A stretch of DNA of 64,000 nt from Boletus sp. NGJ. Lineage: Eukaryota > Basidiomycota > Agaricomycetes > Boletales > Boletaceae. The first letter of the stretch is position 1; the number at the start of each line of letters is the position of its first letter. Positions 47,292-58,113 of the stretch are shown piece by piece. The DNA lies in NCBI GenBank assembly GCA_019096195.1, contig JAGTXK010000190.1:434001-498000 (forward strand), written 5' to 3'. Both the position numbers and the translations under genes were made by a program. Below the pieces are notes generated by a model. That model was not told the origin of the DNA, did not search any database, and worked only from the letters and a program-made list of their open reading frames with translations.

Positions 47292-48729
47292 ATGGCGGCA
47301 CAAATACGACCAGGACCCAGCTACAGTATGCTCCGCAATCAACTATAGGCTGCAGAACATTAGTCCTCGTCTTGCGTCGACCCTGGGTATGTTTATTTCT
47401 ATTACGAGTGCAATTCCCAGTGCTGAATCACCTTTTGTATAGCTGTTAATTCGATTATCGGTGCAATTCGAAAGCGCCAAGTTGTCCACAGGTTGTACCT
47501 TGGGGCCGGCTCTGTAGGTGACGCGGGTTGCATCCGATTGTTTGAATTCCTGGCATCGCCAGCCGGACTTCATTGCCGAGAGGGTCTCACCGAACTCTTT
47601 CTTACGAGCAACAAAATCGGCGCCCAAGGTCTTCTTGCCGTGGCGGCTTTCCTGAGAGGTAATACGGTCCTGAGAGAGCTATGTCTTTCTGGCGTAAGTG
47701 CACGCCAGTTTGTGTCCTTCCTAACTCATCCATGTACATGCACGCTAGAACCCTCTGACTACTGATCCAGATGTTATCGCCGAGTTTGCGAGTGCACTGA
47801 ATGCGTCCCGTTTATGCACTTTGCAAATACTTCACAGCAACTCCTTAGGCGACTCATTTGCCCAAGTCTTCCTATCTCAACTCACCACACCCTATCTTCG
47901 AGAGCTGGACCTCTCCGCCACTAGCATGACTCGAGCCATCGTTCCAACGCTCGCAGACTACGTGAGATCAACTCGCTGTCGTCTTGAACGTTTGCAGTGC
48001 AACGCAAACAGCCTAACGTTGAGTGGCGCACGCAGGATCGTCAGTGCAATCGAAGAGAACTACTCGTTACGGAACGTCAAGCTAGACGACCTGCACATAG
48101 ACGACCATGCTGTGGCTGTGGCAGCTGAGGATAGAACCATTGGATGGCAAGTGTGCAATCGGGCCCTGTCCGCTGTCCTTCAGCGCAACTCGGTACATAT
48201 GGCGCGGGTCAGGGACGAATCACTTACACTTCTCCGCTATTCACGTGCCCTTTTCCTGCGTTCGGGAATGGAAATAGATGGTGTCCATACACTTGCTTCC
48301 TTATCCCGACGCGGTAGGAACTCGCACTCATTCCATGTACCCTCGCCATTTTTTGACTTACCAGCCGAACTACAACAAGAGATCATCTCATATCTTGCCC
48401 CCTCGCTTTCCCACCAGCAGCGTATGCGGATCGTCTACTTCGCAGCTGATGTCACCACATTATTCTATTTCAATTGTCAATCTGATGGAATTCGTGGTCG
48501 GGCGAGACAGCTGCAGGCTCTCGTAAACATCGGTCTCAGTAGACGGTCACCTTCCCAGCAGGAACCTCCATTTGAGGGGACATGGAGGCCACCTATGTGG
48601 TGGAAATGTCACTGTTCGACTGATCTTCAGCCGTCCTGCCGATGTCTGCGTAGGTGGAAAAAGGAAATGAGGGACATATGGCTGACCCAGGTGGCTTGCA
48701 ATGTTGATGAACATCATGATGTCCTTTGA
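47292..48729 (+). CDS. LRR protein with F-box-like segment, copy B
   Basis: Paralogue of the minus-strand gene at 35423-37043. Repeats include GDAGCIRLFEFLASPAGLHC, LTELFLTSNKIGAQGLLAVA, AFLRGNTVLRELCLSG, LQILHSNSLGDSFAQVFLSQ, LRELDLSATSMTRAIVPTLA and LERLQCNANSLTLSGARRIV. The C-terminal part has LTLLRYSRALFLRSG and an F-box-like PFFDLPAELQQEIISYLAPS, LSHQQRMRIVYFAAD, matching copy A closely in this zone. It ends in a cysteine-rich tail (WWKCHCSTDLQPSCRCLRRW) absent from copy A, with stop at 48727-48729. An intron lies between 47695 and about 47770. The start is unresolved; the ATG at 47292 and introns near 47385-47442 and 47490 are guesses. Divergent from DBR1. Confidence 0.65.
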
Positions 48730-49122
48730 CATTCGACACCACGCCGATCACGATCTACAACAATCAATTACTGATACGTATACATGCATCGGACAATATC
48801 TGGTGTAGTGTCAATAGTATATGGTTGGTCTATCAAATTACCTATTTAACATGTGTACATTCATGCAACAGGACATCTGCTCGAAGAATGATCTTTGGAA
48901 AACCTCTTTATAGCGAATTGTTCGTGAGAGAGCTGGCCTGTGGGACATCGTTTTGACCGATGCTGTGAGTCCTGTGTTGTGCGGCCGGAGAGCAAACCCC
49001 TCCCTTCCTGGCGGTTAAAAGGGACTAGGACGCTTCGGACTTGTACCACCTTTTCCTCGTAAAGCCTCCGTCGTATCTTATCTACAATCTTGCCATATCG
49101 ACGCCATTCACTGCGTCGTCCT
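48730..49122. other. intergenic, nothing recognised
   Basis: About 390 bp between the LRR gene and the first caspase-like gene; should hold the promoter of the latter. Confidence 0.55.
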
Positions 49123-50743
49123 ATGACACACATTCATTCCGGTGACCAGGTTAAGGGCAAGAAGAAGGCTCTTTTGATTGCCGTTAAGGACGTGAAAAAT
49201 TTCCCTAAACTTTATCGTGCTCAGGGTGACGCCAAGGAGTTGCGCCGCCTTTTAATAGGTAGTATCTTCGATGTGTTTCTGCCTTATGCTAGCTAATCGG
49301 TCTGTTAGAGGTCTTTGGGTACCCAGAGGACAATATCATATTAATGATGGATCATGATTCTGTCCCGAAAGTGCTTTGGCCCACCAGAATGAACATAGTG
49401 AGCTCTCAGTATCCATACAAGTTGACGGACTGACCATCTGTCCCATCAAAGATCAAACAACTACAGCTCTTCGTGCAAGGCGTTTCCGCTGGGGATCATC
49501 TCTTCTTCTACTGTCAGAAAATTTGCTACCCAGATATTCCTGCTGCATCCTGATGTACGACAATTCGACAGACTCTGGTCATGCCAGTCAGGTGCCCTGC
49601 GACCATCACACCGAACCGGATGGATTGGATAAGGGTGAGTTATCCTGATGGGCCGGTCCGTTACGTTAATCATTTGTGACGTGGATCAGGGATACATACT
49701 TGCAGTGGGAAGGAGATCATGGATAATGTGATTGTTCTCGTGCAGTGTTCTTTTGTAATAATGACTGATTAGCCCCTTAGGACCTTAAGAAATGGCTAGT
49801 CAATCCACTCCCACGTGGTTGCAAATTATTTGTCAGTTGTTTTACTACTGTCCTGAAAGTCACGTCAATGGACACCTACTACAGGCATTGTGCGACTCGT
49901 GTCACTCTCAAACGATACTCGGTGGGCTGCTCACTTTTGGGTTGTGCTCTCCTTGATGATCCAGTCTGACAGACCTTGAGCACTACATTTGCAACGAACC
50001 CAGGGTTGAACAACGTATGCGCCATCGTCACGAATCTAGTCCTCCGCCGGCGTTTTGGCAAGGTTTGTGAGATTGCAGTTCTAGCCAGCAAGGACTAACA
50101 CCATTGCTCAGTTGTTCCGAGACACTTCTGTATGTTCGCCTTCCGTCCTGTGTCAACTTGTTCACATTCAGATATTCATCCAGGCAGGAAGGGCATACCT
50201 CCCATACCAAGGCGTACATTCACCGTTGCGCCTTATGAGATTCGGGGACGACCAGCATCTCGAGCTCCCATATCAATCTCTGCAGTCTCTGCCGGGAGCT
50301 CGCCGCCATTTTCTAAATGGATCCCCTTCTCGGTGGAGGTTATCCAACGGGTTCTTTCGCCTTGCTCTTTGTTCGAATGCAATGGAAAGTGCTCTTTGCC
50401 GACAGAAGGTGACACGAGACTCGGATTTGCTCATGTGGTGAGTAATGACTCTTGTACACTGATTCGGCTCACTGTGGGCTACAGATATCTCTGTCTGCTT
50501 GCAAAGATAACGAGAAGGCTTTTGACGATTCTTGTAATGGAACGTTTACAAAGGTACGTTGCAACTTTGATTGTGAAGGAAACCCATCTGACTGCGCGAA
50601 AGTTTTTCATTGATCATCTGAGTAAGCTGTCAAATACTTATGCTGCCACTGTGTCCTTATCTTTCATCCCAAGGGGCGAAACCCGAGTCGACATTGAAGG
50701 AATTGCTGCTGGCCACGAGGTTCGTTGCCGAGGACGTTGTTAG
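49123..50743 (+). CDS. caspase-like cysteine peptidase (metacaspase, C14), copy 1
   Basis: Caspase-fold peptidase of the fungal metacaspase kind. Exons join to KGKKKALLIAVKDVKNFPKL, GDAKELRRLLI, EVFGYPEDNIILMMDHDSVP, then LFVQGVSAGDHLFFYYSGHA, with the catalytic His in YSGHA; after that comes GKEIMDNV and ALCDSCHSQTILG with the catalytic Cys in DSCHSQ. Next are LEHYICNEPRVEQRMRHRHE, a Pro/Ser-rich linker (PPIPRRTFTVAPYEI), ISLSACKDNEKAFDDSCNG and FFIDHLSKLSNTYAATVSLS. Start ATG 49123-49125; the intron after LLI has a normal GT donor. Two exon junctions (near 49400-49455 and 49725-49795) are not fully resolved, and the stop near 50743 is tentative. There is no long prodomain. It is the most diverged of the three copies here. 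Confidence 0.75.
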
Positions 50744-51479
50744 TGATGAACAGACTTTCACAGATGTATTGGATTAGGAAACGTGTGGGCGAGATCACTG
50801 CGGCCCGCCGGGCATGGGATGTACAGACCAGGGCTATATCTCGGCAAGCTACCTTCGCCACTGGTTTAAGAATCAAGGTGAAGGCCGCTTGGACTCCTCA
50901 CCCTTTCCGCCGGAACACCGAGGTCAATTTCCCTACCCTGGGGGAATTCCTAAAGCTCAAATCATCAGGTGTTCAAGAAGAAGACGCGAACAAATACTCT
51001 CAGCAACCATGTGTAAGTTCCCTGTGTGCTGTTGTGGCGGATGCTAATTGCTACCCTCTTTTGGGTAGTATTCTAGCCACTATCCATTAGTAAGTGTTGT
51101 ACCGCTGTATCTCAGAGCCACGCTAATTACGTTGCCACGGATACACTTAGAACCTCGACGAGCTTGTTGATCTCTGACTCTCATTCACTCTCCGTTATCA
51201 AACTTGCCCAGAACGTTTTTAATCAATTGTTTTCGAGGATATTTACACAGCTTTCTTTACGTACTATCGCTACCTTGCGTCGATACCCCATCTTGATACC
51301 CAGCTTGTTGGAATTTCTTTATTTCTAGGTGCAAAAGGACCATCTATCTTCATTGCAATGTATTGGCATGCAGCTTTTTAACACGTTCCTGGTTCGTCAC
51401 TGCTCCCTTGTCTTCAGTGCCCGGTTTTCCATTGGAAAGCCCTGGACCAGATCAATTTGAACATTGGAGCTCGGAACTC
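50744..51479. other. gap after the first caspase-like gene
   Basis: About 740 bp. Open frames at 50725-51090 and 50814-51047 (+) are protein-like in parts (QGYISASYLRHWFKNQGEG) and might be further exons of copy 1, but no family match supports this. Confidence 0.35.
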
Positions 51480-54383
51480 AGGCCGGTATTGAAAAACCGT
51501 GACATGTCGCTTCAACAGTGAAACTGCATCGGGACGTGCGCCCTTGAATGTCTGAGGTACTCGTGGAAACTTCGGGTAGAAATTGTCTTCTGCCGGCTAA
51601 CGCAGCCTTGGTCACGGCCAGTACTCGCTGTACCAACACGTTGCCCACTGCCTTCCGTACGGTAGTCTGTTCCTGTAAGTTCGGTCCGTTTGTTGTAACT
51701 GGTATGTCACGAAGAAGCAGGCTAGGGCATCGTTTCTTACTTGAAAAATGCGAGCAGGGACTATTTTGCACAGAAGTTCTTTCATCGGTTCTCGCGCCAA
51801 CTCTGAAGGCGCGGGCAGAAAGCGTTCGACAGGAAGTCGGAATGTTTGTGCAACCGACCCGCCTCTCATACCATCAATAATCCGCTTCTGGTCTCTGAGC
51901 AGAGCCAACTTGGATTAACTCGAGCCCTGGCAGCAAAGCGCTACGCCCATATGTCAAAAATGTTTCACATGCAACGAATTACTAGAGAATATCACCGATT
52001 TGGGTCGAGAATAACCTCACCGCCCTTTCACCTCGCACGAACTTCAGGCCTTGAGATTGCAACTTCAAATGGGGGGGTTCGGCCCTAGAAGTATCTGGTC
52101 TTCATTCCACACCGGTCGGGTCTATCCAACGACTGAACGAATCAGAATTGCTTCATAGTCACATTCAATACACCCACTGCACCACGCTCATTTCGTCGCT
52201 GCTTTAGCGGATGCGAGACGGAGCCACCCGTACGACAGCCACCTGACCACGATTGTAACGCAATACGTTATGTATCTCCTCTGGGCTTGTCCTCCTTCTT
52301 TGGCGGCAATTCACTGGGAATATCACATTATGGGCGCCTGGCGGTGTTGATCGCGCACTTTCTCCACCCTCCTTCGTCCAACGTATCCTTTTTCAGGTGA
52401 TTCCTCACGCCTGAGCGCTATGTTGTATGTTCACATGTGCATTGCGGCGTCTCCTTGTTGACAACCACAGGCTGTGATTTCTGATTAGTACGGAGGATAA
52501 CAGCTGATAGGGAGGGCATCTCATAAGCTCCGTCGGATACTCAGTATCCTCGGACTCGACTTGATTTCCAGTCAGCAACAGCCGAACCCTTTCTCAGGAC
52601 GATAATCCCGACTCGTACACCAAGACTGAGTTCATCATCACTTCGTGTTTCTCTTCCAGTCACCATGACCGACATCTCGACCGACCTCTGCTTCAAGCCT
52701 CTAGGGAAGAAGAGAGCTCTTCTCATCGCGATACGACACGTCCATCGCAAACCTGAATCCAGCTTCAGCAACCTGGCTAATCTCGAATTCGCTCATCGAG
52801 ATGCCGAAGAGCTTCGTGATAGGCTGATAGGCATGTGCCATTCAGCTTCTGATTGATCTATCTCATCCGTCATAGCTTCTCATGGATACCAGGCGGACGA
52901 TGTCATCCTGATGATGGATGACAAAAATTATCCAGAACACCTCTGGCCTATCCGCGAAGGGATCGTGCGTTGCTTTACTTTCCATGTAGAATCCGACTTC
53001 TATTTTTTTTTCTAGTTGGCCCAAATAGACCGACTGACCAGTGACCCTTCTGAAGATTGCCATTTCTTCTTCTACTGTGAGTCGTGTACGCTTACATGGG
53101 AACAGCAGATAGTGACAGAAACTACAGTTTCAGGACATGGCCTAGAAGCAGAAATAGATAATCAGGATCGCACAAGCATGAGAGCAAACGGCCAAGACGA
53201 TGGTCAGTGGAATTATTCTCGGGCTCATGCTCGTGCTCAAGTTAGTTCAGAAATCGTCTCCGCAGATGGGAAGCCCATTCTTGATTATGTGAGTCACTCA
53301 ATGTCAGTGGAATACTTCATCTCATATCTGTCAGATTCTTCATGATCGCCTGATCAAACCACTTCAAAAAGTGAAAGGCTCGAAACTAATTGTACGTGTG
53401 TTTGATAACAGCCGATCCGTTCGCCGATGCTGTTTCCAGGCGCTCTTCGATTGTTGCCACTCCGAGACTTTATTAGGTATGTGATTGTGAATCACCTTAT
53501 CACTGCATTGCATCTCTGATGTTCTTTCATTGAGACTTGCAGAGGGCCAATGGACCAAACATTTACTCGAGGGTGTGGAAGATTGGTCCTGGTCAGATGT
53601 TTAAAGGTCAGTCGCTCCACTCGGTCACTCGACATTACAACTTGATTAACTCCTGAGATCCTGCAGATCTCGCAACTGTCACCGCTAACCTCTGTGAGTC
53701 TTCTCTCAGTGGTTATGGAATCAACATTTCTAAGCTATTGCAGTGAAAATGAACAAGGAGCGGAAACGTAACAACGTGCCACCAGCTCCAGAACGCGCCA
53801 GTTCTAAATCGCGTAGTCCACCGACATACCAGACCCGGGAAGTGGGAGAGCTCAGTGTAGTACGCCAAATTGCGTGGCCTTCCGTGACTACTACTTTATT
53901 AATTTCACCAGATTTGTTTGTCTGCTTGCAGGGATGGACAACTAGCACATGACGATCGCGAACGGGGGCTGACGTTCACAAAGGTGAAGTGTTTTGAGTA
54001 CTATCACATTTCTGAACTGATCAGCTCCCATTTTAAGTGTTTCATGAACGCTATGGCGGCAAAGCCCAATATTACGTGGACAGAGCTCCGTGATGCACTC
54101 GGGTGGGTGGATCTATGACCTCTGGCCATTCGGTGACTGATTCAACCTATCAGGGGCCTTATTTCGGAAATTCGGAAGGCATACGAAGACGGAACCAACA
54201 GATCTTACACGCAAGATCCAAGGGTGAGTGCTCTGAGATTGAAACCGAGCCTTTTGTTCACTTTTTGGGATACAGATTCGTACCAGTTCCCATGTGGTAT
54301 GTGTACCATCGATGCGTCGCTTTGGGTTGGTCGCCCGTTGTTCACTTGGTCTGCAGGACTTGACCAAAATAGTGTCAATTTGA
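51480..54383. repeat. tandem duplication, unit 1 (caspase-like gene plus upstream flank)
   Basis: The segment resembles 55165-58113 in direct orientation, with an offset near 3.69 kb. The similarity covers the whole caspase-like gene and about 1.1 kb upstream. In the upstream part the minus strand keeps short protein-like frames in both units (KELLCKIVPARIFQVRND here; KELLCN.VPARLIQVSND in unit 2), so it probably contains remains of another gene. Confidence 0.8.
52665..54383 (+). CDS. caspase-like cysteine peptidase (metacaspase, C14), copy 2
   Basis: Start MTDISTDLCFKPLGKKRALL at 52665, then IAIRHVHRK, NLEFAHRDAEELRDRLI. The next intron has a GC donor (GCATGT..CATAG, about 52830-52875) and joins to ASHGYQADDVILMMDDKNYP. 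Then AQIDRLTSDPSEDCHFFFYF, SGHGLEAEIDNQDR (catalytic His in FSGHG), LHDRLIKPLQKVKGSKLI, ALFDCCHSETLL (catalytic Cys in DCCHSE), DLQRANGPNIYSRVWKIGPG, a basic linker (MNKERKRNNVPPAPERASSK), ICLSACRDGQLAHDDRERGL, FMNAMAAKPNITWTELRDAL and GLISEIRKAYEDGTNRSYTQ, ending near 54381-54383. The frame is kept throughout if about a dozen introns are removed. The usual HSG after the catalytic Cys is HSE. Partner of copy 3. Confidence 0.78.
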
Positions 54384-54539
54384 TATGATCTGGGATACTC
54401 AGCTCTTGAATTGTATATTTACTTGAAATTTGGTCACAATATTCAAGTAGCCCAAGGTATTTGGGCGAAATCAAGGTGTTGAATTCTTTACCAGGGGCTT
54501 CCGCATAAGGTCAGTACATTGTTCAACGGGCACGGTACT

Positions 54540-55150
54540 TAGTTCGAGAAATTTACGCGTGGCTGTGCTCGCTTATGTAATCTGTCCCAGAGCGGCAACC
54601 GCTGAAGTTTGGGGGGAGGAGAGGGGGGCAAGCACACGAGCGCGGGGACACGGCGACGAGAGTCGCTCAAAAAGGGTTCTGGAACACGGCTGCACACGTC
54701 GTCAGTACTCTACGCGCAAAAAAATGGATTCTGTGTGAGACGATCGCGTGTAAAGTACAAAAAAGTGGTGTAAAGTGGTGTAAAGCGCCCATTTGGCAGG
54801 CGTAAAGTGCGTAAAGTGAGGCGGGCGGTGGAATTTACGGTAAATTTGGTAAATTTGGACGGTGTCCCTGTAAATTTTTCCCACCCGCTGGTGCGGTCGC
54901 TGGGCACACCTCTATACCACAACTATTCACTCCTCCTCCTGACATTGAGACACGATTTCCCTTTTCACACACACTGTCGCACACATCTCAGCCCTTCAAT
55001 CCAGCATATCCTCACTCCAATGGCGCCAGCCGGTCCCCGAGCTCAAGCCCGACTCGAACTCTGACTGCTCGTGGGAATCCTCGTGGCAGTGCTCTTTTAC
55101 AGAGTTTACAGCACAGCCATATAAATTTCCCCGGTTATAGATACTTAGTA
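54540..55150. mobile_element. candidate insertion with GTAAA-rich terminus between the two caspase units
   Basis: This stretch separates the two duplicated units and is not found beside the other one. Near 54750-54880 it has clustered short repeats: TGTAAAGTGG twice in a row, GCGTAAAGTG and TGCGTAAAGTG, then GGTAAATTTGG twice and TGTAAATTTTTCCC. A G-rich, purine-rich block precedes it (54600-54660), and a C/T-rich block follows. Sub-terminal repeat clusters of this kind are seen in non-autonomous DNA transposons, but I found no clear inverted ends, target duplication or transposase, so the call is tentative. Confidence 0.3.
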
Positions 55151-55164
55151 TGTATTTGTGGAAA

Positions 55165-58113
55165 TCTCAAGTGGAAAATTTAACACTGGAAAATTGTCTG
55201 TTGTCAATGCCAGCCTTGGCGTTCCAGTACTCAAGGCTGTACCAACACATTACATGCTGCTCTGGTCTGTTTGTTGTACAGTAATTGGTGTGTCGTGCAA
55301 AACTTGCAAGAAGGGAGACTGTCGCACTCAAGTTTAGATTCCATGTTACAACAGTAGGTGGATTGGCCAGCTCCTCAGTTTTGACCATACTACTAGTCAG
55401 ATCTAGGACATCATTGCTTACTTGAATAAGCCGAGCAGGGACCATTGCACAGAAGTTCTTTCATGAATTCTCGTGCCCACACTGCAGCAGCGGGCATAAA
55501 GCGTCCAAACCAGAATGCTTGGGCAACCGAGCCGACTCACACATCGCTAATGGGCCTTCTCAATGTAAGCGTACCTCTGGCAGTAAAGCGCTGCTGCCGC
55601 CGCCAATGTGTCAAAAAACCGTTCACATACAGCGAATTCTAGAATTCCTACCGGTTCGGGTCGAGAATAGCCTCACTGCCCTTTCCTCGCTCAGCCTTGA
55701 CTCGGGCCTTGAGGTTGCAACGTGGAACGTTGAACATCGAACTGGTTCCAGGTTCCGCCCCAAAATATTTTTGATCTTTAACGACACCCAATCGGGTCCA
55801 TCCGACAGTTGAACGAATTAGGATCCTTTACGTTCATCGCACACACGGCACCATATTTTCTCGGTTTTGTCACCGCTTTGGTGGATGCGAAATGGAGCCA
55901 CTGGCGGCACCCTGGACCACCCACTTGGTAATGCTTGCGACATGATAGGTTATGTGTCTCTTACGGGCTTGTCCTCCAATTCGATCATTTCCTTTAGCAG
56001 AAGGATACTCTGAGTATGGGTGGCTGGCGGTGTTGAGTGCGTACCGCTTCCACCACTTGTTTGTTTCGTCAAACGCATGCTTTCCAGGTGGTTCTTTACG
56101 CCTGTGCACTCTGCTGTATTTTCATGTGTACGCCGCGGCATCTTCTTGCTGACATCACCCTGGCCAGGCTGTAATCCCTGTAGGCTGTGGTTTGAGGATG
56201 GGGATAAGATAAAAAGTTTGATGATGAGCGAGGGCAGTTCTCAACTTCCCAATCCCCCTCGGATACTCAATATCCTCGACCCCGAAGTTTGACTTGATTT
56301 CCGAACCCCAATACCGAGCTCGCACATTCGGCATTGCGTCGTGTGTTACTTCCAATCGCCATGGGCAACCTTTCCATACCCCTCTCCTCCAAACCTCAAG
56401 GGAAAAAGAGAGCTCTTCTCATCGCGATACGGCACGTCCATCGCAAAGCTGGATCTAGCTTCGGCAACCTGGCTAATCTCGAATTCGCTCATCGAGATGC
56501 TGAAGAGCTTCGTGATAGGTTGATAGGCATGTGCCATTCAGTTACTTCTGATCGATCTATCTCATCTGTCTTAGCTTTTCATGGATACCAGGCGAACGAT
56601 ATCATCCTGATGATGGATGACAAAAGTTATCCAGAACACCTCTGGCCTACCCACGAAAGGATTGTGCGTTGCCTTACTTTCCTTGCGGAAACCAAGTTCT
56701 AATTTATTTATTTATTTACCTTTTTGTAGTTGCGCCAAATAGACCGAGTGACCAGCGACCCTCCTGAAGATTGCCACTTCTTCTTCTACTGTAAGTTATG
56801 TGCATTTCCCTGTGAATAACATGATAGTGACAAGAACCACAGTTTCTGGACATGGCCTAAAAGTAGAAGCAAGTAGTCATGATCGCGCAAGCAGGAGAGC
56901 CGACGGCCAAGAAGATGGTCAGTAGAATTATTCTTCGGCTCACGCTCATGCTTGAAGTACCTCAGAAATTGTTTGCGCGGATGGGGAGCCCATTCTGGAT
57001 AATGTGAGTACTTGGTGTCTATGGCATACATGATCTCATCTCATATGTGTCAGATTCTTCATGATCGCCTGATCGAACCACTTCAAAAAGTGAAAGGCTC
57101 GAAACTAATTGTACGTGCGTTTGATATCAGCCGATCCGTTCGCCGACGCTGTTTCCAGGCGCTCTTCGATTGTTGCCACTCCGAGACTCTATTAGGTATA
57201 TGAATGTGAATTATCTTATCACTGCACTACATCTCTGACGTTCTTTCATTGGCAGACTTGCAGGCCAACGGACCAAACATTTACTCGAGGGTGTGGAAGA
57301 TTGGTCCTGGTCAGATGTTTAAAGGTCGGTCGCTCCGCTCGGCCACTCGACATTGCAACTTGCACATTAACTCTTGAGATCCCGCAGATCTCACAATCGT
57401 CATCGCCAACCTCTGTGAGTCCTCTCTGCATGTCTATGGAATCGACATTTCTAAGTTATCGCAGTGAAGTTGGGCAAAAAGTGGAAACGTAACAATGTTC
57501 CACGACCTCCAAGACGAGCCAGTTCTCATTGGCGTAGTCCACCAACATGCAAGACCGAGGAAGTGGGAGAACTTAGTGTAGTACGCCCAACTGCATAGCC
57601 TTCCGTGATTACTTTAGATTGATTTCGCCAGATTTGTTTGTCTGCTTGCAGGGATGGACAACTAGCACATGATGATCGCGAACGGGGGCTGACGTTCACA
57701 AAGGTGGAATGTTTTGAACGGTACTATCACATTCCCGAACTGACCACAGCTCTCATTTCAAGTGTTTCCTGAATGCAACGGCGGCAAAGCCCAATATTAC
57801 GTGGACAGAGCTCCGCGATGCACTCGAGTGGGTGGATCTATGACCTTTGGCCATTCGGTGACTGATTCAACCTATCAGGGGCCTTATTTCGGAAATTCGG
57901 AAGGCATACGAAGACGGAACCAACAAATCTTGCACGCAAGATCCAAGGGTGAGTGCTCTGAGATTGAAACCGAGCCTTTTGTTCACTTTTTGGGATTCAG
58001 ATTCGTACTAGTTCCCATGTGGTATGTGTATCGTCATTGTGCACTGTCGCTTTGGACTGGTCGCCCGTTGCTCACTCGGTCTGCAGAACTTGACCAGAAC
58101 AGTGTCAATTTGA
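55165..58113. repeat. tandem duplication, unit 2 (caspase-like gene plus upstream flank)
   Basis: Partner of 51480-54383. Shared landmarks upstream of the gene include TACCAACACATTACATGCTG against TACCAACACGTTGCCCACTG, GGCTTGTCCTCC, and TGGCGGTGTTGA; within the gene most exons are close to identical. Confidence 0.8.
56361..58113 (+). CDS. caspase-like cysteine peptidase (metacaspase, C14), copy 3
   Basis: Start MGNLSIPLSSKPQGKKRALL at 56361, then IAIRHVHRKAGSSFGNLANL, HRDAEELRDRLI. The same GC-AG intron as in copy 2 (GCATGT..CTTAG, about 56526-56574) joins to AFHGYQANDIILMMDDKSYP. Next are QIDRVTSDPPEDCHFFFYF, SGHGLKVEASSHDR (catalytic His), EIVCADGEPILDN, LHDRLIEPLQKVKGSKLI, ALFDCCHSETLL (catalytic Cys), DLQANGPNIYSRVWKIGPG, a basic linker (LGKKWKRNNVPRPPRRASSH), ICLSACRDGQLAHDDRERGL, NATAAKPNITWTELRDALE-type sequence and GLISEIRKAYEDGTNKSCTQ, ending near 58111-58113. 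Copy 2 has one extra codon after DLQ because of a different acceptor. It appears intact as a spliced gene. Confidence 0.78.
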
